A stretch of 64,000 nt of DNA. Origin: Clostridium sp. K13 (GTDB lineage: Bacteria > Bacillota > Clostridia > Clostridiales > Clostridiaceae). Under the pieces are notes generated by a model. It worked only from the letters and a program-made list of their open reading frames with translations. It ran no database searches and had not been told where the DNA came from. Below are positions 17,751-29,610 of this stretch, in pieces. How positions within the stretch are numbered: position 1 is the first letter of the stretch; the number at the start of each line of letters is the position of its first letter. The stretch covers positions 248,001-312,000 of the forward strand of contig NZ_JAASHM010000001.1 in the NCBI RefSeq assembly GCF_019734195.1, written 5' to 3'. A program made the position numbers and the translations under genes.

Positions 17751-18839
17751 CTATATGTTTTGTTTTTCTTTACTATTTTTTGTAAAAATTAATGCTATTA
17801 TAATTGCACATACCCCAGCAAATAATTTACTTAATATTACTGGAATTATCATTTTTGATTCAACTCCAGCTGTAAATCCCAAATGAGCTCCTAAGGTTGA
17901 TGTAGCTGCAACTAACCATGCTACATTTATGATTTTCCCTTTATTGTTCATATCTTTTAACATCTTAAAAACTGGAATACTATTTGCTAATGAAAAAATT
18001 ACACCTGCAACACTTGTAGAATCTAAACCTATCTTTCTGCCTAATTTTCTAAGGTGCTTGTCTAGTAAATTTATTATCAATGTTAACATAGGAAATGTTC
18101 CTAAAAGAACTATACCAATATTAACTACTACATTCATTCCTTCATTAATAGGTGCCATTCCCTTAATTAATACTACACCTGTTAAACTCTCAAAAGCAGC
18201 TGCCGCTAATCCTATTGTACTCATCCACATTATGAATTTTCCAAAATATAATACACCTCTTATCATTGTTCTTTGGAAGAATTTTAAACCTAAAATCAAT
18301 ATTAATGAAATTAATATAATAGGAATAATATTTATTAAAAGTACCTTTATATTTATTTTCATTACTAAACCACCAACAATTGATCCTAAAGGTATTGTTG
18401 ACAACCCTATTAATAATCCTTTTGCAAAGAACTCCTTATCTTTTTCATCTATTAGTCCTAATGCAACTGGAATTGAAAATACTATAGTACAACCTAACAT
18501 AGATGCGACTATTAGCCCTGAAAATAAAGCAATTTCTTTATTCTCTCCTAGTGATAAAGCTAATTGATATCCCCCCATATCATTTGCTAAAATTGAAGCA
18601 AACATTGCTGGATCTGCACCTAAAAACTTATAGAAAGGTATTATTATAGGGCCTAAAATATTAGATATAACTGGTGATAAACTAACTATACCAACCATAC
18701 TAAGTGCTAAAGGTCCCATTGCATTAAGTCCCTCTTCAAATTTTTGCCCTAAACCAAATTTATTTTTTAGTAATCGATCTCCAGCACCAAGCAAGATACC
18801 AATTGCCATTAACCATATTATGAATTTGTCAAATGTCAT
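17751..18839 (-). CDS. eutH: ethanolamine permease EutH (orphan)
   Basis: A 362-residue integral membrane protein matching EutH, which moves ethanolamine across the cytoplasmic membrane. The N-terminus (MAIGILLGAGDRLLKNKFGL), the motif ANDMGGYQLA (about 89-98) and the late segment NSIPVFKMLKDMNNKGK are characteristic, with about ten hydrophobic helices. The length is normal. A ggggag ribosome binding site precedes the ATG. No other eut gene lies in the window, so it stands apart from any microcompartment operon visible here. Ethanolamine from host phospholipids is the expected substrate, but an orphan copy could serve as a nitrogen-source importer. Confidence 0.9.
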   Translation of the reverse strand: MTFDKFIIWLMAIGILLGAGDRLLKNKFGLGQKFEEGLNAMGPLALSMVGIVSLSPVISNILGPIIIPFYKFLGADPAMFASILANDMGGYQLALSLGENKEIALFSGLIVASMLGCTIVFSIPVALGLIDEKDKEFFAKGLLIGLSTIPLGSIVGGLVMKINIKVLLINIIPIILISLILILGLKFFQRTMIRGVLYFGKFIMWMSTIGLAAAAFESLTGVVLIKGMAPINEGMNVVVNIGIVLLGTFPMLTLIINLLDKHLRKLGRKIGLDSTSVAGVIFSLANSIPVFKMLKDMNNKGKIINVAWLVAATSTLGAHLGFTAGVESKMIIPVILSKLFAGVCAIIIALIFTKNSKEKQNI

Positions 18840-18905
18840 ATTATCTTTCGTCTCCCCATTTTTTATTTTTTATCCTTTCAAATTATATCATGTAATTCAT
18901 ATTTT

Positions 18906-19634
18906 ATGTTCCATAATAATCATTATTTTAAATTTAATATAAAAAGCAATGTCAATTTATTGAAAATAATAAATAACGGATCAGAAGCTTCAAAACATGC
19001 AAACTTTAAAGATATTTTATCAATTGAACTATCAGCAATACTTTCAAATAAAGGCTTTAATTATTCACTTATATATGCCGAAATAAATAATCCTGATTAT
19101 TTATTTTTAAGTAATTATTCAACTGATATTAAAAATACTCCTTCCCCTTCTGCTAGCATTATAAAAATTTACATAATGATAGCACTATACACTAAAATAT
19201 CCCATGGACTTTTAGACTCAAACACTAAAATAACTTTACAAGATTCTATGAAAGTTGGTGTCTCTGGAATACTTTATTCTAAGGATAGTTATACTAAATA
19301 TAGCATAGATGATTTAATATATCTTATGATTACTGAAGGTGATAATACAGCAACCAATATATTAATTGACCTAATTGGTAAAGATTATATAAATTTTAAA
19401 ATAAAAAAACTTGGTTGCATTAACACAGCTTTAAATAGAAAGATGATGGATATAACCGCATTTAACTTAGGAATTGATAATTATACATGTGTATATGATT
19501 TATATATTGCATTTATGAAAATGCTTGATAATTCTTGTATAAATGAATTTTACGACAATAAGATGATAAATATTTTAAAAGATACTAAATCTACAATAAA
19601 AAAATTAGATACACTCACTAAATTTATTAAATGA
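18906..19634 (+). CDS. class A beta-lactamase-like serine hydrolase, truncated and without export signal
   Basis: A 242-residue protein with the class A beta-lactamase / penicillin-recognising fold: SxxK at Ser84-Lys87 (SIIK), and GDN at 145-147 in the SDN position followed by TATN. The protein stops after KKLDTLTKFIK, before the KTG box expected in the last strand. There is no signal peptide, and no clear ribosome binding site precedes the ATG. No continuation in another frame is visible after the stop. It is either a remodelled cytosolic relative or, more likely, a decaying gene; resistance cannot be inferred. Confidence 0.6.
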   Translation: MFHNNHYFKFNIKSNVNLLKIINNGSEASKHANFKDILSIELSAILSNKGFNYSLIYAEINNPDYLFLSNYSTDIKNTPSPSASIIKIYIMIALYTKISHGLLDSNTKITLQDSMKVGVSGILYSKDSYTKYSIDDLIYLMITEGDNTATNILIDLIGKDYINFKIKKLGCINTALNRKMMDITAFNLGIDNYTCVYDLYIAFMKMLDNSCINEFYDNKMINILKDTKSTIKKLDTLTKFIK

Positions 19635-19672
19635 GTATATCTAATTTAAATTAAAATATTAATTATTATTTT

Positions 19673-20815
19673 CTAAACAATATTTATATTTTTATAATTT
19701 AGCCTTTTATCTACAAATTCCTTAAATACTTTATATATTACTGAAAAAATAGGTATTCCTAATAGTATTCCTATAAGTCCAAATGTATTCCCACCAATAA
19801 TCATAGCTAACATTACCCATATTGGTGGTAAACCTAGTGAGCTTCCAACAACCTTTGGATAAATTAAATTACCTTCTACTTGTTGAAGCACAATTATAAA
19901 TATTACAAACCAAAGAGCCTTCATTGGGTCTATTATTAATATTATAAAAGCTGATGGTATAGTTCCTATAAACGCTCCAAATATAGGTATCAACGCTGTT
20001 ACTGCTACTAAAACACTTATAAGTAATGCATATGGCATTTTTAATACAAGCATTCCTATAAAACATAAAACACCTATAATAATAGCTTCAATAAATTGTC
20101 CTCCAATATAGTTAGAAAAAGCCTCATTTGATATTTTTCCTAAGTACATTATCTTATCAGCAAATTTTCTTCCACTAAATGCATATAAAACCTTTTTCAT
20201 ACCTAGTTGTAATCTTTCTTTATTTAATAACATATAAATTGAAAAAATTACAGAAAGAATAAAATTAAATAATCCACTAGTAAATCCAACTGTAATATTT
20301 ACTACTCCTGATAACGATGAAACTACTATTTGTCCAGTAAATTGAAGAATTTCTCTCCATGCAGATAAAAAGTTATTCCATAAAGTATTTAATATCTCTG
20401 TATCACTAACATACTGACTTATTAATTCTTCAAATGATTTCATATATGCTGGTATAGCATCAGTTAATGTAGATATACTATCAATAAGTTGTGGAATTAT
20501 AAACCTTATTAATCCAAAAATAATCATAAATACAAATATAAAAGTTAAAGCTACTGATAATGGTCTTTTAAATCTAGAATACTTCTGATATTTTTTATTA
20601 TCTAAGAAAGTAAATACCCTTTCTTCAAAAATTCTCATAACTAAATTTAACATAAAAGCTATGGCTATTCCCACTATAAATGGTAAAAGTACCCCTATTA
20701 TATTTTCAACCCCTGAGATAATATTTTTAAAATTAAAAATTACATAAGCTAAAATTATTATATATGTAACAATTCCCCAATATTCTTTAAACTTTTGTCC
20801 TAAAAAATCCTTCAA
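19673..20815 (-). CDS. AI-2E family transporter (PerM/YtvI type)
   Basis: A 380-residue multi-pass membrane protein of the AI-2E/UPF0118 family. The family's C-terminal block is clear: LIPIFGAFIGTIPSAFIILI, then GNLIYPKVVGSSLGLPPIWV and IGILLGIPIFSVIYKVF. The long amphipathic segment between helices 2 and 3 is also present. The start codon is TTG at 20815, supported by aaggag nine bases upstream. The family includes the E. coli AI-2 exporter TqsA and Na+/H+ antiporters, so cargo is uncertain. Stands alone. Confidence 0.87.
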   Translation of the reverse strand: MKDFLGQKFKEYWGIVTYIIILAYVIFNFKNIISGVENIIGVLLPFIVGIAIAFMLNLVMRIFEERVFTFLDNKKYQKYSRFKRPLSVALTFIFVFMIIFGLIRFIIPQLIDSISTLTDAIPAYMKSFEELISQYVSDTEILNTLWNNFLSAWREILQFTGQIVVSSLSGVVNITVGFTSGLFNFILSVIFSIYMLLNKERLQLGMKKVLYAFSGRKFADKIMYLGKISNEAFSNYIGGQFIEAIIIGVLCFIGMLVLKMPYALLISVLVAVTALIPIFGAFIGTIPSAFIILIIDPMKALWFVIFIIVLQQVEGNLIYPKVVGSSLGLPPIWVMLAMIIGGNTFGLIGILLGIPIFSVIYKVFKEFVDKRLNYKNINIV

Positions 20816-21003
20816 ATTTTAATTCTCCTTTATTACTTTATCATATTTTTCTACAATCTCATTTTACTAATTTACTTAATAGTTTTATTTATTTTTATTA
20901 TAATAAATTAATCTTTCAATTACATATAAGTATATCTCAATTAACATAATTTACATATATTATATACTATAATATCTTAATTATAAACTATTTATATAAT
21001 AAT

Positions 21004-21040
21004 AAAGCTACTAAGAATATTTCTTACTCCTAGTAACTTT
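21004..21040 (-). terminator. terminator downstream of selO
   Basis: Long stem (aaagctactaagaa against ttcttactcctagtaacttt, one mismatch and a small bulge) 47 bp past the selO stop. The rest of 20816-21086 is AT-rich spacer without a gene. Confidence 0.75.
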
Positions 21041-21086
21041 AATTTTCTAAACTTTAATTAAATATTTTAAATTATAATTTTTAAAA

Positions 21087-22550
21087 CTATGTACCACAAT
21101 ATGTTTTATAAGGGCAACTTGATACTTCTGGTATCTTAGAAAATTCTTCACTTATATTTGAATAATCATAAGGATTCTTAAGTACTTCTAAAAGCCTATT
21201 AATAATACTATAGTCATTGTTGTTAACTGCTGCTTTTATTCCTTTCTCTACTATATAATTTCTTGGAATTACTGTTGGATTATTTGATTCCATAAGACCT
21301 TTTATTTTTTCTCTAGATACATTTTGTTTTGTTATTCTTTTTTGCCATAAATTATACCATTCCTTAAATTCATCACTATTAAAAACTTTCATTTCATCTA
21401 ATTTATCTAATGTTAAATTTAAAAATGTATTTGTATAATCTGCTTTAAAATTATTCATAATAGTTAGAAGTGATAAAACTAACTTTTCATCACCCTCTTC
21501 TTTATCAAATAATCCTAACTTTGCTCTCATTCCATCAAAATAATATTCATTATATAGAACACTATAACTTGCTAATGCATCTTCAGCTATTTTAATTGCC
21601 TTATCTACATCATCATCTAGTAATGGCAATAAACTTTCTGCAAATCTAGTTAAATTCCACACGCCAATTTTAGGTTGATTCCCATAAGAATATCTTCCAT
21701 TAACATCAATAGAACTAAATACAGTATTTATATCATAAGTATCCATAAATGCACATGGTCCATAATCTATAGTTTCTCCGCTAATTGTCATATTATCAGT
21801 ATTCATAACACCATGAATAAACCCTACTAATTGCCACTTTGAAATAAGTTTTGCTTGATTTTTTATAACCTCTTTAAGAAGATATAAGTATGGATTTTCT
21901 TCATATTTATCTTTTTTAAAGTGCCTATTTAATGTATAATCTGCTAATTCCCTAAGTTCTTCAACACTACCAAAATTTCTTGCAAACTGAAATGTTCCAA
22001 CACGTATATGACTTTTTGCTATACGATCTAATACAGCTCCTTCTAAAATTTCCTCTCTTATTATATCTTCACCTGTAGAAATAACCGCCAAGCTACGAGT
22101 AGTTGGAATTTTAAGTCCATACATTCCTTCACTTATAATATATTCTCTAAGCATTGGACCTAAAGCTGCTTTTCCATCGCCACCTCTTGAATACCTAGTT
22201 CTTCCTGCCCCTTTAATTTGTATATCAAACTTTTGTCCATCTTTTGATATAAACTCACCTAAAAGTATTGCTCTGCCATCACCAAGCATTGTAAAATGCC
22301 CAAATTGATGTCCTGCATAAGCTTGCGCTATAGGAGTTATACCTTCTAAAATATTATTTCCCACAAGAAATTCAATACCTTTATTACTTTCTAAAAACTC
22401 TAAATCTAATCCTAAAATTTCTGCTAATTCTTTATTAAACTTTATTACTGTAGGATTTTCTATTTTACTTGGAAGTTCTCTTGAATAAAATATGTTAGAT
22501 AAATTACAATATGTATTTTCTAAATTAAAATTTATATTATTCTCTTTCAT
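21087..22550 (-). CDS. selO: protein adenylyltransferase SelO (YdiU)
   Basis: A 487-residue pseudokinase-fold enzyme that transfers AMP to Ser/Thr/Tyr of target proteins (AMPylation), linked to redox stress in E. coli. The family blocks are intact: [20 protein letters not shown], the Lys and Gly loop [20 protein letters not shown], and [19 protein letters not shown], which includes the metal-binding Asn and Asp. The C-terminus ends in CPYKTYCGT; the position that is selenocysteine in some homologues is an ordinary Cys here. Monogenic, with its own terminator. Confidence 0.94.
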   Translation of the reverse strand: MKENNINFNLENTYCNLSNIFYSRELPSKIENPTVIKFNKELAEILGLDLEFLESNKGIEFLVGNNILEGITPIAQAYAGHQFGHFTMLGDGRAILLGEFISKDGQKFDIQIKGAGRTRYSRGGDGKAALGPMLREYIISEGMYGLKIPTTRSLAVISTGEDIIREEILEGAVLDRIAKSHIRVGTFQFARNFGSVEELRELADYTLNRHFKKDKYEENPYLYLLKEVIKNQAKLISKWQLVGFIHGVMNTDNMTISGETIDYGPCAFMDTYDINTVFSSIDVNGRYSYGNQPKIGVWNLTRFAESLLPLLDDDVDKAIKIAEDALASYSVLYNEYYFDGMRAKLGLFDKEEGDEKLVLSLLTIMNNFKADYTNTFLNLTLDKLDEMKVFNSDEFKEWYNLWQKRITKQNVSREKIKGLMESNNPTVIPRNYIVEKGIKAAVNNNDYSIINRLLEVLKNPYDYSNISEEFSKIPEVSSCPYKTYCGT

Positions 22551-22635
22551 TATCTCTCCTTTTTAACTTTTATTTATTTTAGTATTTATACTATATTTAA
22601 TATTAGTATTTAATCAATATTAAATATATATTCAA

Positions 22636-22812
22636 TTTAAAAATGTTTTTAAGAAATTATTTATTATATATGGTGCTAATGCATTAAGTAATATAATTAT
22701 TAAAGGATTTACTTTTTCACAAATACAAAATGATATATATATTCTAATTCTTTTTGTAGTGATATTAAGTACACTTAATATATTATGTTTAAAGAAATAT
22801 AGAAAAATATAG
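22636..22812 (+). pseudogene. 3' relic of an ABC-2 type permease
   Basis: An in-frame stretch reads KNVFKKLFIIYGANALSN, then IIIKGFTFSQIQNDIYILI and a final hydrophobic helix ending LNILCLKKYRKI-stop. This is the C-terminal pattern of ABC-2 family exporter permeases. There is no start and the rest of the gene is gone; the upstream sequence (22551-22635) is AT-rich spacer between it and selO. This is the only recognisable content of the 22551-22942 gap apart from the terminator. Confidence 0.55.
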
Positions 22813-22883
22813 CTTTTATTTTTCTAAGCAAATTATAAATAACTTAATAGTACCTATACTTATATATGTTTTAGCAATAGAAT

Positions 22884-22928
22884 AGAGCTTATTCAGAAAG
22901 TTAAATATAAACTTTCTGAATAAGCTCT
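22884..22928 (-). terminator. long perfect terminator hairpin after the LOR-domain gene
   Basis: 19-bp perfect stem (22884-22902 and 22910-22928) with a 7-base loop, 15 bp past the stop of the minus-strand gene. Confidence 0.85.
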
Positions 22929-22942
22929 AAATATTTACAAAT

Positions 22943-23422
22943 CTAATTATCATTATTCTTATCAATTATGTTATCAATAATTATAACTAAGGCTATTATA
23001 AAAGGATGATTTTCATAATTAGTATCAACATAATAATTATCTGAAAAGGCTAAAAATTCTTTATCAATGACAGCAATACTTCTCCCATTATGATTAATTC
23101 TATAACTATAATGCCAAAGATCTCCTTCAATTTCAAAATCTCCATAATTACTTTCAACGAAGATTCTATCTTTAAAGAATGTAAGCTGTTTTTTTACAGT
23201 TCCAATTATATTATCATTCCTATCATAAATTTCATAACTAGGCATAAATTTTAGAAGTTTTTCTCTAACCTTATATATTTCATTATTATTTTCTATAACT
23301 CTAAACTGCAATCCAAAACTAAAAAATTCCTTATCTATAAAATAAGTATCTTGCCCCCTATCATTTTTAACCCAAAAATCCTCTTTAATCTTAAATACCT
23401 TTGATTTTATATAGTATCTCAT
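22943..23422 (-). CDS. LURP-one-related (LOR/YxjI) family protein
   Basis: A 159-residue protein matching the LOR (Tubby/scramblase-like) fold. It begins YYIKSKVFKIKEDFWVKNDRG and alternates beta strands with the family pattern 'xVxGxFxxxxFxI' (KFMPSYEIYDRNDNIIGTVKK), ending in a single hydrophobic helix and Asn-rich tail. Bacillus YxjI is the closest well-known name. Function is unknown; membrane or lipid association is suspected from the fold. The next gene upstream on the same strand is 29 bp away, so the two may be co-transcribed. Confidence 0.78.
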   Translation of the reverse strand: MRYYIKSKVFKIKEDFWVKNDRGQDTYFIDKEFFSFGLQFRVIENNNEIYKVREKLLKFMPSYEIYDRNDNIIGTVKKQLTFFKDRIFVESNYGDFEIEGDLWHYSYRINHNGRSIAVIDKEFLAFSDNYYVDTNYENHPFIIALVIIIDNIIDKNNDN

Positions 23423-23451
23423 ATAAACTATCCCCCTATATATATTTTATT

Positions 23452-23835
23452 TTATCTATAAAATACTGCACTTATTAAGAAATTGCTTCCATACTCTTCA
23501 TTTTCAATAATACCACTATTATTCCACTTTCCAAAACCAGCTTTAACTGCTAAAGGCCTTAAATCCCCATAAAATGAGAATAACCCTTTTGTCCATACCT
23601 TCTTATAGCCTTGTCTTTTAACTAATTTTTTTATTTCCCTTAAGTTTTTATTTGATATCTTATTTACCTTAAAAATATCCTTAGATATTTTTAAAAACTT
23701 TTTATAGAATAATGTGCTATCGCAATAATGTGCAAAAATTAAGCAATTAGTGTTATTGCTTAATTTTATATTTCCTTTAAGAATTACCTCATTGCTATCT
23801 GCTATTTTATATGCATTATTTATTAAAGAATTCAT
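23452..23835 (-). CDS. small protein resembling part of QueG/COG1600, no Fe-S cysteines
   Basis: A 127-residue protein. The C-terminal third (DLRPLAVKAGFGKWNNSG, then EYGSNFLISAVF) resembles the segment of epoxyqueuosine reductase-like proteins that precedes their 4Fe-4S ferredoxin domain (LAVKAGLG...KNGLL...YGSRFFL). The ferredoxin cysteines are absent because the protein ends there. It may be a stand-alone version of this domain or a truncated gene. There is no evidence for enzymatic activity. It lies 29 bp upstream of the LOR-domain gene on the same strand. Confidence 0.5.
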   Translation of the reverse strand: MNSLINNAYKIADSNEVILKGNIKLSNNTNCLIFAHYCDSTLFYKKFLKISKDIFKVNKISNKNLREIKKLVKRQGYKKVWTKGLFSFYGDLRPLAVKAGFGKWNNSGIIENEEYGSNFLISAVFYR

Positions 23836-23933
23836 ATTAACAACTCCAAATTAAAAATATACTTTAATTTATTATTCTAAATAATAAAAAAACATATACA
23901 TTTCTTAATTATAATTAAAGTAAAACTAAATAA

Positions 23934-23983
23934 AAAATGAGAAGTTAAGTTTTCTTACTAAGAAAGCTTAACTTCTCATTTTT
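23934..23983 (-). terminator. terminator after the NAD(P)H oxidoreductase gene
   Basis: Near-perfect long stem (aaaatgagaagttaag... with ...cttaacttctcatttt) 20 bp past the stop. Confidence 0.9.
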
Positions 23984-24004
23984 ACATATTTAAAATTATT
24001 CTCT

Positions 24005-24571
24005 CTATAACTTTGATTCTAATTCTGTTAAAAATTCTTCCTTTTTACACTGATCTGATGCAACATTAAGATTAATCCAACTAATATTACTCATACCAGC
24101 TACTTCTAATGTTGATTTTATAATTGTATTTTCAATAGGATTTCCTAAATCATTCTTAATATAAGATGTATCACTTTCTGAAGTTGTTATTAATAGCCCC
24201 TTATTTATATTAGTTAATAATCCCTTCGGTCTATTATTTTCTTCTATAAAAGCAACCTCCTTTATAAATACCTTATCAAAAAACCCCTTTAGCATTGCAG
24301 GAACATTGTTCCACCATATTGGAAATATAAATATTATTTCATTACCTTCCTTAAGATAACCTTGATATTTTTTAACTAGTTCATCCTTACTTTCACCTTT
24401 ACTATATAATTTCTCATCTTCCTCACTCATTACAGGATTAAAATTATCTTTATATAGTTCAATTATCTCATATTCTTTTTTCTTTCCATCTAAAACACTT
24501 ATTACTTTTTCCTTAATACTTTCACCAAAAGAATTTTTACTAGGATTACATTCAATTATTATAGTTTTCAT
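24005..24571 (-). CDS. NAD(P)H-dependent flavin oxidoreductase (flavodoxin-like fold)
   Basis: About 188 residues, of the NQO/MdaB/KefF-type family of soluble FMN or FAD enzymes that reduce quinones or nitro compounds with NAD(P)H. Visible are the N-terminal strand IIIECNPSKNSFGESI (flavin phosphate loop), the FPIWWNNVPAMLKGFFDKVF block that packs on the isoalloxazine, and the GLLITTSES strand. Two in-frame ATGs lie 9 bp apart. The second (24571) is preferred because the aaagg ribosome binding site is directly adjacent to the first but properly spaced for the second. Stands alone, upstream of a clear terminator; physiological substrate unknown. Confidence 0.88.
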   Translation of the reverse strand: MKTIIIECNPSKNSFGESIKEKVISVLDGKKKEYEIIELYKDNFNPVMSEEDEKLYSKGESKDELVKKYQGYLKEGNEIIFIFPIWWNNVPAMLKGFFDKVFIKEVAFIEENNRPKGLLTNINKGLLITTSESDTSYIKNDLGNPIENTIIKSTLEVAGMSNISWINLNVASDQCKKEEFLTELESKL

Positions 24572-24672
24572 AACTTTCATCCTTTCATGTAATTTATTAT
24601 TTTTATCTACTTATTTTAGCCATTATATTAAGAATTATTACTATTTTTAACTAGTTCCTTAGAATAAAATCA

Positions 24673-26895
<2,223 letters not shown>

Positions 26896-27106
26896 TCAGC
26901 TAACATTATATAAGTTAATACTATTCACTTGTATTATATAAATAATTAAATCATCATATAACTAACTTTTATAAAATATCCATAATAAATAAAAAGGTAA
27001 TTTATTTCCGATTTTTTTCTATATTTAAAACTGTATTATTATAGGTACACTCACAATCTTATTTGAATATATCTATTTATATATCTATATGTAAAGAGGT
27101 GCTTCT

Positions 27107-27631
27107 ATGAAATCAACTGATAATTTAACTTTAACAAGTTTAACTAATAAATACTTAAATAGTGCTGTTAAATTAGTAGAAAGTGTTTTTAAACATGAAG
27201 ATGAAATAATAAGAACAGAGCTAGAAGCAAGTATAAACAATAAAAGCCTTGTTTCTTATAATAATCACTGTGATAGTGATGTTAAATCATTAAAATATTT
27301 CATTGTGGTAAATAATAAAGAAAAGGTTTTAGGTATAATTGGTATATACACTTTATTTGAAGATTTTGAAGATACAGACTGGATAGGTTGGTATTGCGTA
27401 AGCAAAAAATATCGTGGAAAAGGTATAGGTATATTTTTACTTAATTTTGTAATAGATTTATCAAAAGATAGAGGTAAAAAATATCTTTGCCTTTATACCT
27501 CTACTGATAAATCTGAGAAAAAAGCTCAAAAAATTTATGAAAAAAATGGATTTTATATAACTAAACGAGTTAAGGAAGATGGATATGAAATTCTATTTAG
27601 AAGAAAAGATTTATCTTTGTCTAATATCTAG
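27107..27631 (+). CDS. GNAT family N-acetyltransferase
   Basis: A 174-residue acetyl-CoA-dependent acyltransferase. The acetyl-CoA binding motif A is clear, GWYCVSKKYRGKGIGIFLL (R/Q-x-x-G-x-G/A), followed by motif B ending YEKNGFYITKRV. The fold starts about residue 10. The substrate cannot be predicted. An agaggtg ribosome binding site lies before the ATG. It diverges from katG across a 235-bp spacer and ends at its own terminator. Confidence 0.85.
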   Translation: MKSTDNLTLTSLTNKYLNSAVKLVESVFKHEDEIIRTELEASINNKSLVSYNNHCDSDVKSLKYFIVVNNKEKVLGIIGIYTLFEDFEDTDWIGWYCVSKKYRGKGIGIFLLNFVIDLSKDRGKKYLCLYTSTDKSEKKAQKIYEKNGFYITKRVKEDGYEILFRRKDLSLSNI

Positions 27632-27654
27632 CAACTATAATCTATAACAATTTC

Positions 27655-27690
27655 CTAACTTCAGATAAATTTAAATTTCAATCTGAAGTT
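27655..27690 (+). terminator. terminator after the GNAT gene
   Basis: Stem taacttcaga/tctgaagtta (27655-27664, 27681-27690) enclosing AT-rich sequence; it may also serve the convergent minus-strand gene. Confidence 0.75.
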
Positions 27691-27709
27691 AAGAAATCAA
27701 GATTTAAAT

Positions 27710-29392
27710 TTAACTATTTTTATTAATTTCTCTCATTCTATTTAAAAGATTACCATCTGAATTATTATTTTCTCCAATAATACATTCTCCTAAATGATAA
27801 CTTAAATATTTGCCATAATTACTATTACACTTTTCTAAAAGCTGTTCAATATAATATATACCTTGTGGTATATTATCATTTAAAATACTTGCTAAAGCTC
27901 CATAAACTCCACTAGCTACCTGATGATAAGTAGCATTAGTTTTATATTTTTCATAAATATCTTTATTACTTAAATCATTATACATAAATACTTCTTTATT
28001 TTCATATACCAATAATACACCAACCAAATCTTCACCTTTTAATACAGCTTTTTCCGGATCTAATACTTCCATTGGCTGACTCCAAAGCTTATCTATATTA
28101 TCTAAATATGATTTAATTAAATTAGTAGTATGATCATTTACTTTATAAATAAAGCCAGTCTCCATATTATACATTTTTCCTAAAGTTATAGCTTCTTCAT
28201 GAGGCATTAAACAACCATAAAAAACTTTTTTATCAAGGGTAACTTTAAATTCAAGCTCATAAACCTTTTTATATAAGAATATTGATTCGTTATTCTTCAT
28301 GAAAGTTGGATAGCTATATATTGCTTCGTCTAAAAACCCTTCAGGATACCAAGTAGTATATATTGTCCCTTTCTTTGCTAAAGATTCATCTTCAAAAAAA
28401 GATGTGTCATCTTCAACTATATAACATCCTTTTGGCATTTTTTTAGAATTTCTTTTCATTACTTCATAAGCCATCCATTGAACTATACCTGGATTCATTC
28501 CTGAACATAAAATTGCTGTAGTATTTTGAAACTCATCTCTATGACTTTCAAGAATTTTATATCTTTCCTGTAATCCAAAACCAGCATAATATTGGTTATT
28601 ATCTACACTAATACTTTCTAAAGCTGTATTTATATAAATAACACCATACTTATTACAAATCCTTAAAGTATCTACTGTATCAGCATAAGATACATCTATT
28701 AAAATATCCGTATCCGTTTTCTTTAGGTGGTTTATAAGTTTAGAGCTATTATCTGAACTAAACTCATATAGCTTTATTATATCTATTAAATTAGGACAAT
28801 ACGTTTTATAATACTTTATATCCTTTTGATTTAAATCAACTAAATGTAAACTTAAGTTACAAATCTTATGATGTATAGGATCATTTTCATCATTAATAGC
28901 CTTATTTAGTATAGATAATATAGATTTGGCAACTCCACCGGAACTTCCTAAAATGGTTATATTCAATTTTTCTTGCCACTTTATATCTCTTCTATATTCA
29001 AAATCATCATATTGGTTATTTATTAAATTGATACTTCTTCTATTTTTTAAAAATACATTTTCTTCAACTTTGCATGTGGATGACTTTGATACTTTGTCAA
29101 AATATTTTACAGCACCTTTTATATCTATATCATTTAATAATGTAAATATATCTATACAAATAATATTACTTTCATATATTGATTTTAAAATTATTTCCCC
29201 ATCCTCTATTAAAACTACTATAGTTAATCCATATGGATTATATAAAAAATGAGAGCTACATATTGAACCAATTCTAAGCTCCTTGCAAAACTCTCTTGTA
29301 TATAATCTTAATAAATTTTTATCCCTTAATATGCCAGATTTACAATTTGATAATACACACCTTATATGTTTTGAATTTTCAATAGAATTCAT
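27710..29392 (-). CDS. degenerate AdoMet decarboxylase domain fused to homospermidine-synthase-like dehydrogenase
   Basis: A 560-residue fusion. Residues about 10-115 align without gaps to class 1B S-adenosylmethionine decarboxylase (PYG at 53-55, VVLI, then IDIFT at 80-84, DID and KAV-type ending). The residue that should become the pyruvoyl serine is Gly65, the catalytic His is Lys70 and the catalytic Cys is Leu85. This domain therefore cannot self-process. Residues about 140-540 form a saccharopine-dehydrogenase-like NAD(P) enzyme related to homospermidine synthase, with the Rossmann motif ILGSSGGVAKS (147-157) and the segment ILCSGMNPGIVQWM. A polyamine-related role is likely, but the reaction is unproven. 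No other polyamine gene is in the window. Confidence 0.75.
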   Translation of the reverse strand: MNSIENSKHIRCVLSNCKSGILRDKNLLRLYTREFCKELRIGSICSSHFLYNPYGLTIVVLIEDGEIILKSIYESNIICIDIFTLLNDIDIKGAVKYFDKVSKSSTCKVEENVFLKNRRSINLINNQYDDFEYRRDIKWQEKLNITILGSSGGVAKSILSILNKAINDENDPIHHKICNLSLHLVDLNQKDIKYYKTYCPNLIDIIKLYEFSSDNSSKLINHLKKTDTDILIDVSYADTVDTLRICNKYGVIYINTALESISVDNNQYYAGFGLQERYKILESHRDEFQNTTAILCSGMNPGIVQWMAYEVMKRNSKKMPKGCYIVEDDTSFFEDESLAKKGTIYTTWYPEGFLDEAIYSYPTFMKNNESIFLYKKVYELEFKVTLDKKVFYGCLMPHEEAITLGKMYNMETGFIYKVNDHTTNLIKSYLDNIDKLWSQPMEVLDPEKAVLKGEDLVGVLLVYENKEVFMYNDLSNKDIYEKYKTNATYHQVASGVYGALASILNDNIPQGIYYIEQLLEKCNSNYGKYLSYHLGECIIGENNNSDGNLLNRMREINKNS

Positions 29393-29610
29393 TAATTGAT
29401 TCTACTTAAAATTAACTATAATAATATAATTATGAAATATCTATATTATTGATACTATTATTAGCTTTAAATATATACGATAATAGTTAATTTAAATTGA
29501 AAACTTATTCTAATTTCAAAAAAGAATTAATATTATATAATTATCTAATGTAAACATATACAATTTTATATAGCTTTATAGAATTAATAAAATCAAATGG
29601 AGTGATTATT

